DNA from: Bacillota bacterium
GTDB lineage: Bacteria > Bacillota > Clostridia > Tissierellales > MES13
Length of the DNA stretch: 64,000 nt
NCBI GenBank assembly: GCA_009711785.1
Contig: VENA01000046.1
Coordinates: 1-64,000 of the forward strand
Direction: 5' to 3'
Under the pieces are notes generated by a model, which did not search any database, was not told where the DNA came from, and saw nothing but the letters and a program-made list of their open reading frames with translations. Shown here one piece after another: positions 9,796 to 19,620 of this stretch (positions are counted from its first letter, which is position 1; the number at the start of each line of letters is the position of its first letter). The translations under genes and the position numbers were made by a program.

Positions 9796-9957
9796 ATGTT
9801 AAATAATGATATGTGGAAAATATTTGAAGCTACTGGAAGACTAGAAGCCTATCTTTATTGTAAAGATATTCTAAATATAGATATTAATAAAACTAACAAA
9901 GAGTTTATATCTGATAGGGAAGATAATTTACAATTAAATAAAAGTAATTTAAGTTAA
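9796..9957 (+). CDS. yqzL: YqzL-like small protein
   Basis: A 53-residue protein missed by length cutoffs. MWKIFEATGRLEAYLYCKDI (residues 6-25) matches the YqzL pattern of a W-K-x-F, T-G-x-x-x-x-Y-L core; in Bacillus yqzL also lies between era and recO. Function is unknown. Start placed at ATG 9796, 7 nt after AGGAGG (9783-9788), rather than at the in-frame ATG 9790, which touches that site. It lies 15 bases ahead of recO. A TATAAT (9767-9772) lies upstream without a good -35. Confidence 0.75.
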   Translation: MLNNDMWKIFEATGRLEAYLYCKDILNIDINKTNKEFISDREDNLQLNKSNLS

Positions 9958-9972
9958 TATTGGGGTGTATTA

Positions 9973-10716
9973 ATGATAGTAAAATGTGAGGGGATAGTTC
10001 TTAAGCAGATAAAGTTTAAAGATAATGATAAAATACTTACAGTTTTTACGAAAAATAATGGAAAAATTCAAGCTATAGCAAAAGGTGCTAGAAAACCAAA
10101 GAGTAAATTAATTGCTAGCACCCAAGTTTTTTGCTATAGCAATTTTGTAGCATATAAAGGTAAAAATTTCTATAATATTAATCAAGGGGAGATTGTAGAG
10201 TCATTTTATCCTATAAGAGAAGATCTTAATAAATTAGCCTATGCTACTTATGTAATGGAACTTGTTTATTCAGCAACCGCAGAAGAAGAGGTTAATACAA
10301 AATTATTTGGATTAATATTAAAGACTATGAAATTAATGGCTTTTACTGAGATCGATATATTGAAACTAATAAGAGCTTTTGAAATAAAATATATAAGTTT
10401 TTTAGGCTATAAGCCATATTTAAAAAATTGTGTTAATTGTAATGGAGAATTGAATAAAGATATTAGATTTAGTTTAAACTATGGAGGATTATTATGTAAT
10501 AATTGCAATCACAAGGATAAATATGCATTTAAAATTAATACAAAAATTCACAATACTTTAAATACATTACTCTATTGTCATTTAGATGAATTAAGCAAAG
10601 TTAATATAGATAAAGAATCCATGAAAAAAATAGAAAAAATATTAATTAAATACATTTTAAAACAAATTGATAGGAATAATTTTAAGTCTTTAGATTTCAT
10701 AAATACATTAAAATAG
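9973..10716 (+). CDS. recO: DNA repair protein RecO
   Basis: A 247-residue recombination mediator that loads RecA with RecF and RecR. An N-terminal OB fold (about 1-80) is followed by a helical part with a zinc-binding set: Cys 153, 156, 175 and 178. RBS TTGGGGTG upstream of the ATG. Order era-yqzL-recO-glyQS is conserved in Firmicutes. Length is normal. Confidence 0.95.
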   Translation: MIVKCEGIVLKQIKFKDNDKILTVFTKNNGKIQAIAKGARKPKSKLIASTQVFCYSNFVAYKGKNFYNINQGEIVESFYPIREDLNKLAYATYVMELVYSATAEEEVNTKLFGLILKTMKLMAFTEIDILKLIRAFEIKYISFLGYKPYLKNCVNCNGELNKDIRFSLNYGGLLCNNCNHKDKYAFKINTKIHNTLNTLLYCHLDELSKVNIDKESMKKIEKILIKYILKQIDRNNFKSLDFINTLK

Positions 10717-10727
10717 GAGGTATCTTT

Positions 10728-11204
10728 ATGGATATAACATTAGAAAAAATTGATACTTTAAGAGAAAGGGCAGGTATAAGCTATAAAGAAGCCAAGGAAA
10801 TCTTAGAAAAAAATGATGGAGATTTACTCGAATCTTTAATCTATCTTGAAGAAAATGAAAAGTCCTGGACAGATAATATATCCGGTAAAGGAGATGAAAT
10901 TCTATTAAAATTAAAAGAATACATTAGAAAAGGTAACGTTACAAAAGTGTTACTAAAAAAAGATGGAGAGATAGTAATGAATATACCAGTAACAGCAGGA
11001 GCAATAGGAGCTGTACTTTCTCCACCTATTACAGCTATTGCATTTACTGCTGCCTTAGTTTCTAAACATACTTTAGAAATAGTAAAAGAAGATGGTGAAG
11101 TAGTAAATATAAGTGAAATGGCAGAAAAGACAGTAGATAAAGTAAAAAGAACTAATAAATCTGAAGATTTTTATGAAGAATATAAAGAAAATAATGATAA
11201 ATAG
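10728..11204 (+). CDS. DUF4342 domain protein with UBA/TS-N-like N-terminus
   Basis: A 158-residue protein. Residues about 5-45 (TLRERAGISYKEAKEILEKNDGD) form a UBA/TS-N-like helical pair. The remainder is the DUF4342 region, with a hydrophobic Ala/Gly/Pro stretch at about 83-110 that may be a membrane or amphipathic segment. Function is unknown. RBS TAGGAGG. The glyQS promoter -35 element begins 3 bases after its stop, so it is probably the last gene of the recO transcript. Confidence 0.75.
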   Translation: MDITLEKIDTLRERAGISYKEAKEILEKNDGDLLESLIYLEENEKSWTDNISGKGDEILLKLKEYIRKGNVTKVLLKKDGEIVMNIPVTAGAIGAVLSPPITAIAFTAALVSKHTLEIVKEDGEVVNISEMAEKTVDKVKRTNKSEDFYEEYKENNDK

Positions 11205-11206
11205 TA

Positions 11207-11235
11207 TTGACAAAAGAATGATTATTTGCTAAATT
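11207..11235 (+). promoter_or_regulatory. promoter of the glyQS T-box transcript
   Basis: TTGACA (11207-11212), a 17-base spacer, then TAAATT (11230-11235, 4 of 6 to consensus). It sits directly upstream of the T-box leader and 3 bases past the preceding gene. Confidence 0.6.
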
Positions 11236-11244
11236 ATCTATATA

Positions 11245-11449
11245 CAAAATAGTTTGCTATGATGAAGAGGAGTAGACAATTTTAATTATTAAAAGCGAGT
11301 CAGGAAGGGTGAAAGCCTGATATAATAGATTGTTGAAAGGCGCTTTTGAGCAAATTTTCAAAGAGGGTATGCTTATTAAAATATACCAATTAGGGTGGAA
11401 CCGCGGAAGTAACCTTTCGTCCCTAGCCAGGGATGGAGGGTTTTTTTAT
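11245..11449 (+). promoter_or_regulatory. T-box riboswitch controlling glyQS, glycine GGC specifier
   Basis: A tRNA-sensing leader. The T-box sequence AGGGTGGAACCGCG is at 11392-11405, followed by a terminator hairpin (about 11413-11448) ending in seven T. Stem I can be traced: GACAAT (11275-11280) pairs with ATTGTT (11329-11334), and the GGC at 11339-11341 follows, in the position of the specifier before the GAG element. GGC is a glycine codon, matching the downstream glycyl-tRNA synthetase. Uncharged tRNA-Gly should promote readthrough. Confidence 0.93.
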
Positions 11450-11487
11450 ATGTTTAAAAAAATGCATGTATATAAAGGAGGTAAAAT

Positions 11488-12372
11488 ATGTATTTACAAG
11501 ATTTAATATTAACTTTACAGAAATACTGGGGAGAAAAAGATTGTCTTATAATGCAACCCTATGACGTAGAAAAAGGGGCAGGTACTATGAACCCACGCAC
11601 TTTTCTTAGATCTTTAGGACCTGAGCCTTGGAAAGTTGTTTATGTTGAACCTTCAAGGAGACCAGCAGATGCTAGATATGGAGAAAATCCTAATAGGGTC
11701 TATCAGCATCATCAGATACAAGTAATCTTAAAACCGTCTCCAGAAGATGTTCAAGAACAATATCTAGATAGTTTAAAAGCTATAGGGATAGATCCTTTAA
11801 AGCATGATATAAGATTTGTTGAAGATAACTGGGAAGCCCCAACATTAGGTGCATGGGGATTAGGTTGGGAAGTTTGGTTAGATGGAATGGAAATAACTCA
11901 ATTTACTTATTTTCAACAAGTTGGTGGAATTAACTGCGAATTAGAATCTGCCGAACTAACTTATGGATTAGAAAGAATCGCTATGTATTTACAAGATGTA
12001 GATAATGTATTTGATATAGAATGGGTAGAGGGAGTTAAATATGGGGAGATATTTAAACAAGCTGAGTATGAACATTCTGTTTACAGCTTTGATGAAGCCG
12101 ATGTAGATGTTTTGTTTGATTTATTTGATACCTACGAAAAACAAGCAAAAGAATTAATAGATAAAAATTTAGTATATCCAGCATATGATTTTGTTTTAAA
12201 ATGTTCTCATACATTCAATGTTCTAGATGCAAGAGGGGCAATAAGTGTTACTGAGAGAACAAGTTATATTTCAAAAGTAAGAAATCTTGCACGTTTAGTC
12301 GCTTCTGAATATGTGGAAAAGAGAGAAAAACTAGGATTTCCATTGTTAAAGGAAGGTGAAGATAATGAATAA
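11488..12372 (+). CDS. glyQ: glycyl-tRNA synthetase alpha subunit
   Basis: A 294-residue catalytic subunit of the tetrameric bacterial glycyl-tRNA synthetase. Class II core motifs are seen, including the N-terminal [20 protein letters not shown] segment, [17 protein letters not shown], and [32 protein letters not shown]. It overlaps glyS by 8 bases, implying coupled translation. Regulated by the T-box leader. Confidence 0.97.
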   Translation: MYLQDLILTLQKYWGEKDCLIMQPYDVEKGAGTMNPRTFLRSLGPEPWKVVYVEPSRRPADARYGENPNRVYQHHQIQVILKPSPEDVQEQYLDSLKAIGIDPLKHDIRFVEDNWEAPTLGAWGLGWEVWLDGMEITQFTYFQQVGGINCELESAELTYGLERIAMYLQDVDNVFDIEWVEGVKYGEIFKQAEYEHSVYSFDEADVDVLFDLFDTYEKQAKELIDKNLVYPAYDFVLKCSHTFNVLDARGAISVTERTSYISKVRNLARLVASEYVEKREKLGFPLLKEGEDNE

Positions 12373-14434
12373 ATTTCTTTTAGAAATAGGTACAGAAGAA
12401 ATACCATCTAGATTTATCGATGATTCTTTAAATCAACTTAAAAATAACATAAAGACTACATTAAAAGAAGAAAGAATTTCTTTTGAAGATATCAAGGTCT
12501 ATGCAACTCCAAGAAGATTAGTAGCTATAATTAATGAAATTTCTGGTTTTCAATCTGATTTAGAAGAGTTAGTAAAAGGGCCTTCTAAAAAAATTGGATA
12601 TGATGAAAAAGGCAATCCTACTAAAGCGTTAGAGGGATTCGCTAGAGGTCAAGGTGTTGCTTTAGAAGATATTATAATTAAGGATTTTAAAGGTGAAGAA
12701 TATATTTATGCTAATAAGGTCCAAAAGGGTAAAAAGGTAACAGAAGTTTTACAAAATGAATTACCTCAAATTATAAAAAATATTAATTTCCCAAAACCAA
12801 TGAAATGGGGAGGAAAGAACTTAAAATTTGCAAGACCTATAAGATGGATAATTTCATTATTTAATGATGAAATAGTTAAATTTGACTTAGAAGGAATTAT
12901 TGCAGGTAATGTAACTAGAGGACATAGATTTTTAGGTTCATCTAATATAAAGATAGCAAATGTAGATGAGTATTTTGAGAAGTTAAGAGAAAATTATGTA
13001 ATAGTAGATCAAAACGAAAGAATGGAAATTATAAAAAGTGGATGTGAAAAGCTTGCTAAGGAGAAGGGTGGTAACTTATTACAAGATAAAGGATTACTTA
13101 AAGAATTAACTTATATTGTTGAATATCCAACTCCTTTGATAGGAAATATTAATCATAAATTTTTAGATTTACCTAAAGAAGTTATAACTACTCCAATGAA
13201 AGAACATCAAAGATATTATCCTGTAGTGGATGATAAAGATAGATTATTACCATATTTTATAGCAGTAAGAAATGGAAACAAAGAGTACTTAGATACTGTA
13301 GCTAAGGGAAATGAGAAAGTTATAGAAGCAAGACTTGAAGATGCTAAGTTTTTCTTTGAAGAGGATACAAAATATAATTTAGAAGATTATGTTAATAATT
13401 TAAAGAATGTTGTATTCCAGGAGAAATTAGGAACAATATATGATAAAACAATAAGAATTAAAGAATTAACTACTCATTTATCTGAAATTTTACAATTAGG
13501 TGATGAAACAGAAAGTAATATACAAAGGGCAGCTTACTTATCAAAAGCTGATCTAGTTACTAATATGGTTAACGAATTTAGTGAATTACAAGGTATTATG
13601 GGAAGAGAATATGCTAAAATATCAGGAGAAAACGAAATAGTAAGTTTAGCTATTTATGAACATTATCTTCCAAGATTTTCAGAGGATGATTATCCAACAA
13701 CGACAGCAGGAGCTGTTATTAGCATAGCAGACAAACTAGATACTATATGTGGTTGTTTTGCAATAGGAATACAACCTACAGGTTCACAGGACCCTTATGG
13801 ACTTAGAAGACAGGCTTTAGGGATTATTAACATTATACTAGATAAAAATATAAATATTTCTATAGATGAGTTAATAGATAATTCTTTATCTATATATAAA
13901 AGTAATATTGACTTTAACATTGATAAAGTTAAAGAGGAAATCATTAAATTTTTCAAAGCTAGAATGAAAAATATGTTTATTAATAACGGCATAAGATATG
14001 ATGTAGTAGATGCTATAATTAATGTAAATAATAATATTACAGATCTTCAAACAAGAGCAATAGAACTTAATAAGTGGATAAAGAAAGATGAATTAGAAGA
14101 AGTTCTTACTGCATTTAATAGAGTTGTAAAATTAGCTAATAAAGCTAATGAAACTAAGATTGATAAGGATTTATTAAAAGAAGAAGAAGAGAAAAAACTT
14201 TATCAAGTTTTTAGTGATGTCAAAGAAACAATATTATCATATATCAAAGAAAGAGAATATGATAAAGCCCTAGATGGATTACTTAATTTAAAAGATCCAA
14301 TAGATGATTTTTTCGATAATGTTATGGTTATGGTTGATGATGAAGATTTAAAAAACAATAGATTAGCTTTAATAAAAACTATTGCAAATACTATGAATAA
14401 AATATGTGACTTATCAAAAATAAAAAATAAATAG
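12365..14434 (+). CDS. glyS: glycyl-tRNA synthetase beta subunit
   Basis: About 689 residues, the tRNA-binding partner of GlyQ. The N-terminus [14 protein letters not shown] is diagnostic; an HD-like central part and a DALR anticodon-binding C-terminus follow. Start chosen at ATG 12365, 5 nt after GGAAGGTGA inside the glyQ end; an in-frame GTG at 12356 lies within that site. Full length. A hairpin terminator follows. Confidence 0.96.
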   Translation: MNKFLLEIGTEEIPSRFIDDSLNQLKNNIKTTLKEERISFEDIKVYATPRRLVAIINEISGFQSDLEELVKGPSKKIGYDEKGNPTKALEGFARGQGVALEDIIIKDFKGEEYIYANKVQKGKKVTEVLQNELPQIIKNINFPKPMKWGGKNLKFARPIRWIISLFNDEIVKFDLEGIIAGNVTRGHRFLGSSNIKIANVDEYFEKLRENYVIVDQNERMEIIKSGCEKLAKEKGGNLLQDKGLLKELTYIVEYPTPLIGNINHKFLDLPKEVITTPMKEHQRYYPVVDDKDRLLPYFIAVRNGNKEYLDTVAKGNEKVIEARLEDAKFFFEEDTKYNLEDYVNNLKNVVFQEKLGTIYDKTIRIKELTTHLSEILQLGDETESNIQRAAYLSKADLVTNMVNEFSELQGIMGREYAKISGENEIVSLAIYEHYLPRFSEDDYPTTTAGAVISIADKLDTICGCFAIGIQPTGSQDPYGLRRQALGIINIILDKNINISIDELIDNSLSIYKSNIDFNIDKVKEEIIKFFKARMKNMFINNGIRYDVVDAIINVNNNITDLQTRAIELNKWIKKDELEEVLTAFNRVVKLANKANETKIDKDLLKEEEEKKLYQVFSDVKETILSYIKEREYDKALDGLLNLKDPIDDFFDNVMVMVDDEDLKNNRLALIKTIANTMNKICDLSKIKNK

Positions 14435-14440
14435 ATAGAT

Positions 14441-14470
14441 AAATGCGGCTTAAAGTCGCATTTGTTTTAT
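14441..14470 (+). terminator. terminator after glyS
   Basis: Hairpin with arms AAATGCG and CGCATTT (14441-14463) and a T-rich tail. It closes the glyQS operon. Confidence 0.75.
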
Positions 14471-14494
14471 CTTAGAAATGCATTTTGAGGTTTC

Positions 14495-14524
14495 TTGACC
14501 ATAATATAGACGTTTTGATAAAAT
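14495..14524 (+). promoter_or_regulatory. promoter of the ccpN-like/PPDK-regulator operon
   Basis: TTGACC (14495-14500), 18-base spacer, TAAAAT (14519-14524, 5 of 6). It is 34 bases ahead of the regulator start. Confidence 0.55.
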
Positions 14525-14557
14525 ACTATTAAGTTATTTACCCAATAATATGAGAGG

Positions 14558-15202
14558 GTGAGAAAAATTCAACTAACAGAAAGGCAAGAGAAGATAATAG
14601 ATATAGTAAGGGATAATGAGCCTATAACAAGTGAAAATATTGCAAAAAAGTTAAAACTTACAAGAGCTACCTTAAGACCTGATCTTTCGATATTAACAAT
14701 GAGTGGTATTTTAGATGCTAGACCAAAGGTAGGATACTTTTATTCTGGCAAATCGAATATAAACTTATTTTTAGATAAAATTAATAGTATTAAGGTATCT
14801 GAAATAAAGTCAGTACCTGTTGTTGTAGATGAAGAAACCACTGTTTATGATGCTATTGTAACTTTGTTTTTAGAAGATGTCGGAACAATTTTTGTTATAA
14901 CTGATGGTTTATTATCAGGTGTAGTTTCAAGAAAAGACTTTTTAAAAAATGCAATAGGTGGAATTGATATACATAAGATTCCAGTAGGTGTAATTATGAA
15001 TAGGATGCCTAATATAGTTTTGACTTTTCCAGATGAGTCAATTTTAGATGCAGCTATAAAATTAATTGACCACGAAATTGATAGTGTTCCTGTAGTTGAA
15101 GAAATACAAAATGATAATAAAGTTAAAGGATACAAGGTAATAGGTAGAATTTCTAAAACTAATATAACTAATGTATTTGTTGATTTAGGTATACAAGGTT
15201 AG
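14558..15202 (+). CDS. ccpN: CcpN/YqzB-like regulator (HTH plus two CBS domains)
   Basis: A 214-residue DNA-binding regulator: a winged helix (about 1-60, SENIAKKLKLTRATLRPDLS) and two CBS domains (about 70-135 and 140-210), which probably sense adenylates. Bacillus CcpN represses gluconeogenic genes under glycolytic conditions. GTG start; MRKIQLTERQ aligns with the usual family N-terminus, which supports this start although AGAGG lies almost against it. It is followed 9 bases later by the PPDK regulatory gene, its regular partner. Confidence 0.88.
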   Translation: MRKIQLTERQEKIIDIVRDNEPITSENIAKKLKLTRATLRPDLSILTMSGILDARPKVGYFYSGKSNINLFLDKINSIKVSEIKSVPVVVDEETTVYDAIVTLFLEDVGTIFVITDGLLSGVVSRKDFLKNAIGGIDIHKIPVGVIMNRMPNIVLTFPDESILDAAIKLIDHEIDSVPVVEEIQNDNKVKGYKVIGRISKTNITNVFVDLGIQG

Positions 15203-15211
15203 GAGGTAATT

Positions 15212-16027
15212 ATGAATAAAAATACTGTTGTTTATGTTTTATCAGATTCAATAGGAGAAACAGGTGAACAGGTTGCTAAAGCAGCTGTAAGTCAATTCAA
15301 CTCAGGAAAATATGAAACAAGAAGGTTTCCATATATTACTGAAGAGAAACAGATAATTGAAATATTAGAAGAAGCAAAGGAAGAAAATTGTATTATAGTA
15401 TTTACTATAGTAGTAGAAGAATTGAGAAATATACTTATTGAGAAAGCTAAAGAATATGAGATTAAAGCTATAGATTTAATGGAACCTATACTTGAAGGGC
15501 TAAAATCAGTAGTCGGATCATCACCTAAAAGAGAGCCAGGATTGATAAGAAGACTAGATGAGAAATATTTTAGAAAAGTAGAAGCTGTTGAATTTGCAGT
15601 TAAATATGATGATGGAAAAGATTCAAGAGGTATAAAGAAAGCAGATATAGTTTTAATAGGAGTTTCTAGAACTTCTAAAACACCTTTAAGTATGTATTTA
15701 GCCCATAGAAATATTAAGGTGGCAAATGTACCATTAATTCCAGAAGTTACAGCACCAAAAGAGTTATTTGACATAGATCCTAAAAAAATAATTGGTTTAA
15801 CGGCAAATCCTATAAAACTAAATGAAATTAGACAGGAAAGATTAAAAGCATTAGGTTTAAATGATACAGCAAATTACGCTAGTATGGAAAGAATATTAAG
15901 TGAAATTGAATATGCAGAGGAGTTAATGAAAAAGTTAAAGTGTACAGTTATTGATGTCTCTAATAAAGCTGTAGAAGAAACTGCAAGCTTAATATTTGAA
16001 ATGATAAGAGATGATGAAATAAGTTAA
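15212..16027 (+). CDS. yqfL: pyruvate, phosphate dikinase regulatory protein (bifunctional kinase/phosphorylase, DUF299)
   Basis: A 271-residue enzyme of the family that inactivates PPDK by ADP-dependent phosphorylation and reactivates it by phosphorolysis. The N-terminal VLSDSIGETGEQ and the P-loop-like GVSRTSKTPLS at 150-160 are diagnostic. RBS TTAGGAGG. With the CcpN-like gene it forms a two-gene carbon-flux control unit. No PPDK gene is in the window. Ends at a strong terminator. Confidence 0.93.
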   Translation: MNKNTVVYVLSDSIGETGEQVAKAAVSQFNSGKYETRRFPYITEEKQIIEILEEAKEENCIIVFTIVVEELRNILIEKAKEYEIKAIDLMEPILEGLKSVVGSSPKREPGLIRRLDEKYFRKVEAVEFAVKYDDGKDSRGIKKADIVLIGVSRTSKTPLSMYLAHRNIKVANVPLIPEVTAPKELFDIDPKKIIGLTANPIKLNEIRQERLKALGLNDTANYASMERILSEIEYAEELMKKLKCTVIDVSNKAVEETASLIFEMIRDDEIS

Positions 16028-16048
16028 ACGGCCCTTGGCCGTTTTTTA
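16028..16048 (+). terminator. terminator after yqfL
   Basis: ACGGCC-CTT-GGCCGT hairpin (16028-16042) followed by a run of T. Starts 1 base after the stop codon. Confidence 0.9.
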
Positions 16049-16110
16049 TCTTTATAAATAGTAAATTAACATTATTTAATAATTAAATTAAAGGAAATTT
16101 GGTATATTTG

Positions 16111-16128
16111 TTGTATTTATAAATACAA
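16111..16128. promoter_or_regulatory. 18-bp perfect palindrome, possible operator
   Basis: TTGTATTTATAAATACAA is a perfect palindrome 40 bases ahead of the dNTPase-like gene. The arrangement suits a dimeric repressor site; no known box was matched. AT-rich sequence makes chance palindromes more likely. Confidence 0.35.
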
Positions 16129-16168
16129 TATATTTTAGAACAAATAAAAAAAGAAAGGGAGCATGTAT

Positions 16169-17173
16169 GTGAATATAAGGTTGAATACAGAAAAAATTGA
16201 AAGAGATATCTTATGTAAAACTGCTACCTTAAGTTCAGATTCAAAGGGAAGGGAAAAAAGAGAAAAAAAATGTTCAATAAGAACTGAATTTCAAAGAGAT
16301 AGAGATAGAATAATTCACTCTAAAGCATTTCGACGATTAAAACATAAAACTCAAGTTTTTATAGCTCCAGAAAGTGATCATTATAGGACACGATTAACTC
16401 ACACGTTAGAGGTTAACCAAATATCAAGAACATTAGCAAGAGCTTTAAAGTTAAATGAAGATTTAACTGAAGCTATAGCTTTAGGACATGATTTAGGGCA
16501 TACTCCGTTTGGACACACAGGTGAACAAATTCTAGATAAACTCCATACAGGAGGATTTAAACATAATGAACAAAGCCTTAGGATAGTAGATTATCTAGAA
16601 TTTAGAAGAGGTAAAAGAGGATTAAATTTAACATACGAAGTAAGAGATGGGGTATTAAAACATACAGGTGAAAATAGTCCCAGCACTTTAGAGGGGCAAA
16701 TTGTTAAAATAGCAGATAGAATAGCCTATATAAACCATGATATAGATGATTCAATAAGAGCAGAGATTTTATCTATAAATGATTTACCAAAAGATTGTTT
16801 GAATATTTTAGGTGCTAATCACGGTGAAAGAATAAATACTATGATAGTAGATATTATAAATAACAGTTATGGGAAAACAGAAATAAACATGAGTAAAAAA
16901 ATTTTGTATTATACAAATAAGTTAAGAAAATTTATGTTTGAAAATGTGTATTTGAATAAAAATGCAAAAAAGCAGGATGATAAGGCTGCATATGTATTAG
17001 AACAGTTATATAGTTATTATATGAAAAACTTTAAAGAGATTCCTTTAGAATTAAGGGAATGCAAGAAATCTAAGGAAGATGTTGTATGTTATTATATTGC
17101 AGGTATGACTGATAAATATGCTATTAATCTTTTTAACAAAATTTTTGTGCCAACTCCGTGGAGGAGAAACTAA
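16169..17173 (+). CDS. dGTP triphosphohydrolase-like HD protein
   Basis: About 334 residues. HD-domain dNTP triphosphohydrolase family: RLKHKTQVF, HTLEVNQISRTLARAL near 77 and GHDLGHTPFGH near 107 supply the metal ligands. Family members cleave dNTPs to nucleoside plus triphosphate; substrate preference varies, so dgt is not assigned. Start chosen at GTG 16169, 7 nt after AGGGAG (16156-16161); the in-frame ATG 16163 is only 1 nt from it. Commonly found just upstream of dnaG-sigA in Clostridia. Confidence 0.88.
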   Translation: MNIRLNTEKIERDILCKTATLSSDSKGREKREKKCSIRTEFQRDRDRIIHSKAFRRLKHKTQVFIAPESDHYRTRLTHTLEVNQISRTLARALKLNEDLTEAIALGHDLGHTPFGHTGEQILDKLHTGGFKHNEQSLRIVDYLEFRRGKRGLNLTYEVRDGVLKHTGENSPSTLEGQIVKIADRIAYINHDIDDSIRAEILSINDLPKDCLNILGANHGERINTMIVDIINNSYGKTEINMSKKILYYTNKLRKFMFENVYLNKNAKKQDDKAAYVLEQLYSYYMKNFKEIPLELRECKKSKEDVVCYYIAGMTDKYAINLFNKIFVPTPWRRN

Positions 17174-17254
17174 AAAAATAAAAAAAGAAGGAAAAAGTAA
17201 TTTTATGTCGAATATATATTTTTGGGAATTTCTTGACGTATAAGGAATGATTTT

Positions 17255-17698
17255 ATGAAAATTTTAGTAGATGCAGATTCATGTCCAGTTAAGGATATAA
17301 TAATTGAGTTAGGAGTAGACTATAATCTAGAAGTGTATTTTGTAACAAATATTAACCATATAATAGAAGTGGGTGATAAAGCTAATACAATCATAGTTGA
17401 TAATCATAGTCAAGCAGCCGATATTGCAATTATTAATAAAGCTGAACAAGGTGATATAGTAATAACGAATGATTACGGATTAGCTTCAATGGCTTTATCT
17501 AAAAAATGTTTTAGTATATCAGCAAGAGGATATATATATAACAATAAGAATATAAACAATTTGTTGAATACAAGACACATAACTATGAAATTGAGAAAAA
17601 GTAATAAATGTAAAATAAAAGGACCAAGAAAAAGAAAAAATGCAGATGATAATAAGTTTAAAAAGAATTTAGAATTGTTGATACTAAAAAATGGATAG
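17255..17698 (+). CDS. YaiI/YqxD family protein (DUF188)
   Basis: A 147-residue protein with the family start ILVDADSCPVKD and the central ITNDYGLASMAL stretch. The fold is PIN-like (NYN) by family knowledge; the acidic residues D7, D9 and the ND pair fit a nuclease-like pocket, but no activity is established. RBS AAGGAATG. It keeps the Firmicute position upstream of dnaG. Confidence 0.85.
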   Translation: MKILVDADSCPVKDIIIELGVDYNLEVYFVTNINHIIEVGDKANTIIVDNHSQAADIAIINKAEQGDIVITNDYGLASMALSKKCFSISARGYIYNNKNINNLLNTRHITMKLRKSNKCKIKGPRKRKNADDNKFKKNLELLILKNG

Positions 17699-17726
17699 TA
17701 ATAGTTTTTGAAAATAGGAAGGGAAA

Positions 17727-17741
17727 CGTCAATTTTTGACG
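17727..17741. repeat. inverted repeat in the dnaG leader
   Basis: CGTCAA-TTT-TTGACG, perfect 6-base arms with a 3-base centre, 26 bases ahead of dnaG. TTGACG could look like a -35 element, but there is no room for a promoter before the dnaG start. Could be an operator or weak RNA hairpin. Confidence 0.35.
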
Positions 17742-17766
17742 AATAGATTATATAAAGGTGGTATAT

Positions 17767-19596
17767 ATGACATATACCTTCTCGGAGGAGACCATAGAAG
17801 AAATAAGAGAAAAAAATGATATTGTTGATGTTATATCAGAATATATTAGTTTAAAAAGGACAGGCTCAAATTATAAAGGACTATGTCCTTTTCATAATGA
17901 AAAGACACCTTCCTTTGTTGTATCTCCATCAAAACAGATTTTTCATTGTTTTGGTTGTAATGAAGGTGGAGATGTCATTAAATTTATTATGGAGTATCAG
18001 AATCTTGATTTTATAGAAGCATTACAATTATTAGCTGAAAGAGTAAATATTAATTTAGATGATAAGAAGTTAAAAAGAAATAGTAAAGAAGATAAAAGAA
18101 GAAAAAGATTATTTGAAATTAATAGAGAAGCAGCCATTTATTTTTATAAAAATCTTTTTAATAATAAAAAAGCATATAACTATTTACTAAATAGAGGTAT
18201 AGATATAAAAACTATAAAGTCATTTGGTTTAGGATATGCTAAACCTGATTGGGAAGATTTAAAAAAACATCTAAAGACTAGAGGATTTAAAGAAAATGAA
18301 ATATCGGAAGTTGGACTAATTATTAAAAGAAAACAGAAAGAAGGATATTTTGATAGATTTAGAGATAGAATAATATTCCCTATAATTAATACAAGGAATA
18401 ATGTTATTGGATTTGGAGGTAGAGTTTTAGATAATTCACAACCGAAATATTTGAATTCTCCTGATACACCAGTTTTTAATAAAGGAAAAAATCTTTATGG
18501 ATTAAATATAATTAAAAAAAATAAGAATGATAAAATCCTTTTAGTTGAAGGTTATATGGATGTAATTTCTCTTTTTAAATACGGAATAAATTATGCAGTT
18601 GCTTCTTTAGGCACAGCATTAACCAAAGATCAAGCGAAATTATTAAATAGATATGGAAAGAGATTTTATATTTGTTATGATTCAGATAAAGCAGGACAGT
18701 TAGCAACAGACAAAGCTTTAGAAATTTTATATTCACAAGGGATAAAAGCTCAAGTTATTTTATTACCAGAAAGTAAAGATCCCGACGATTATATTAAGGA
18801 TAATGGTAAAGAAGGTTTTAATAAACTTTTAGAAAAATCTTTAGATTATATAGATTTTAAAATATATTATTACAAAAAAATATATGATATAAATACTGTT
18901 GAAGGTAGTATTAATTTCACAAAAAAAATCACAAATTTACTTAAAAAAATAAAAAGCACAATAGAAATTGATGTTTATATAAACAAGATAGCTGAAGAAA
19001 CAAATATATCAAAGGAAGCAATAAAAAAAGAAATTTACAGAAACAAAAAACCTTATACTAAAAATAGGGAAAAGGACAAGTATATATATAATAATTATAG
19101 AAATAATAATAGTAAAGAAAAAATAGTTCCTGTAAATTATACATTAGAGCCAGGACACTTAACAGCAGAGAGAAATTTAATAAATTTAATTATAAAGGAT
19201 AAAACTATATATAATAAGATAAAAGATGAAATCAAACCAAAGGACTTTTTTAATAATGTATATAGAAAATTAGCTGAAACAATATATAACAAGTATAATG
19301 AAAATGATGATATGAAATTTGATTATGTTAAAGATAAATTTGAAAAAAAAGATTTAGAAAAAGTAAAAGAAACTTTTGATATGGAAAACCCTATGGAAGG
19401 CAGCGAAAAAATAAAGGCTGTACGAGATTATATAGATAAGATTAATTATTATAAATTAAAGCTAAAAAAACAGGATATAAAAGAAAAATTAAAACAATAT
19501 GAAAAAAATGAAAGTAAAGAAGGAGATGTTGAAAAATTCAATCAATTATGCCTACAACTTATAAGTATAGAAAAACAATTAAAATTACATCAATAG
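17767..19596 (+). CDS. dnaG: DNA primase
   Basis: About 609 residues; makes RNA primers at the replication fork. An N-terminal CHC2 zinc finger (C40, H43, C61, C64), then the TOPRIM catalytic domain with LVEGYMDV near 259-266 and YDSDKAG near 308, and a C-terminal helicase-binding part. Start placed at ATG 17767, 5 nt after AAAGGTGG; the GTG at 17758 overlaps that site. Followed by sigA 24 bases later, the core of the macromolecular-synthesis operon; rpsU is not adjacent. Confidence 0.96.
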   Translation: MTYTFSEETIEEIREKNDIVDVISEYISLKRTGSNYKGLCPFHNEKTPSFVVSPSKQIFHCFGCNEGGDVIKFIMEYQNLDFIEALQLLAERVNINLDDKKLKRNSKEDKRRKRLFEINREAAIYFYKNLFNNKKAYNYLLNRGIDIKTIKSFGLGYAKPDWEDLKKHLKTRGFKENEISEVGLIIKRKQKEGYFDRFRDRIIFPIINTRNNVIGFGGRVLDNSQPKYLNSPDTPVFNKGKNLYGLNIIKKNKNDKILLVEGYMDVISLFKYGINYAVASLGTALTKDQAKLLNRYGKRFYICYDSDKAGQLATDKALEILYSQGIKAQVILLPESKDPDDYIKDNGKEGFNKLLEKSLDYIDFKIYYYKKIYDINTVEGSINFTKKITNLLKKIKSTIEIDVYINKIAEETNISKEAIKKEIYRNKKPYTKNREKDKYIYNNYRNNNSKEKIVPVNYTLEPGHLTAERNLINLIIKDKTIYNKIKDEIKPKDFFNNVYRKLAETIYNKYNENDDMKFDYVKDKFEKKDLEKVKETFDMENPMEGSEKIKAVRDYIDKINYYKLKLKKQDIKEKLKQYEKNESKEGDVEKFNQLCLQLISIEKQLKLHQ

Positions 19597-19620
19597 ATTT
19601 TTCGGAAGGAGGTAAAGAGA

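Noticed and set aside
17736..17754. TTGACG as a -35 element for dnaG
   Set aside because: Only about 26 bases separate it from the dnaG ATG, leaving no place for -10, start site and ribosome site.
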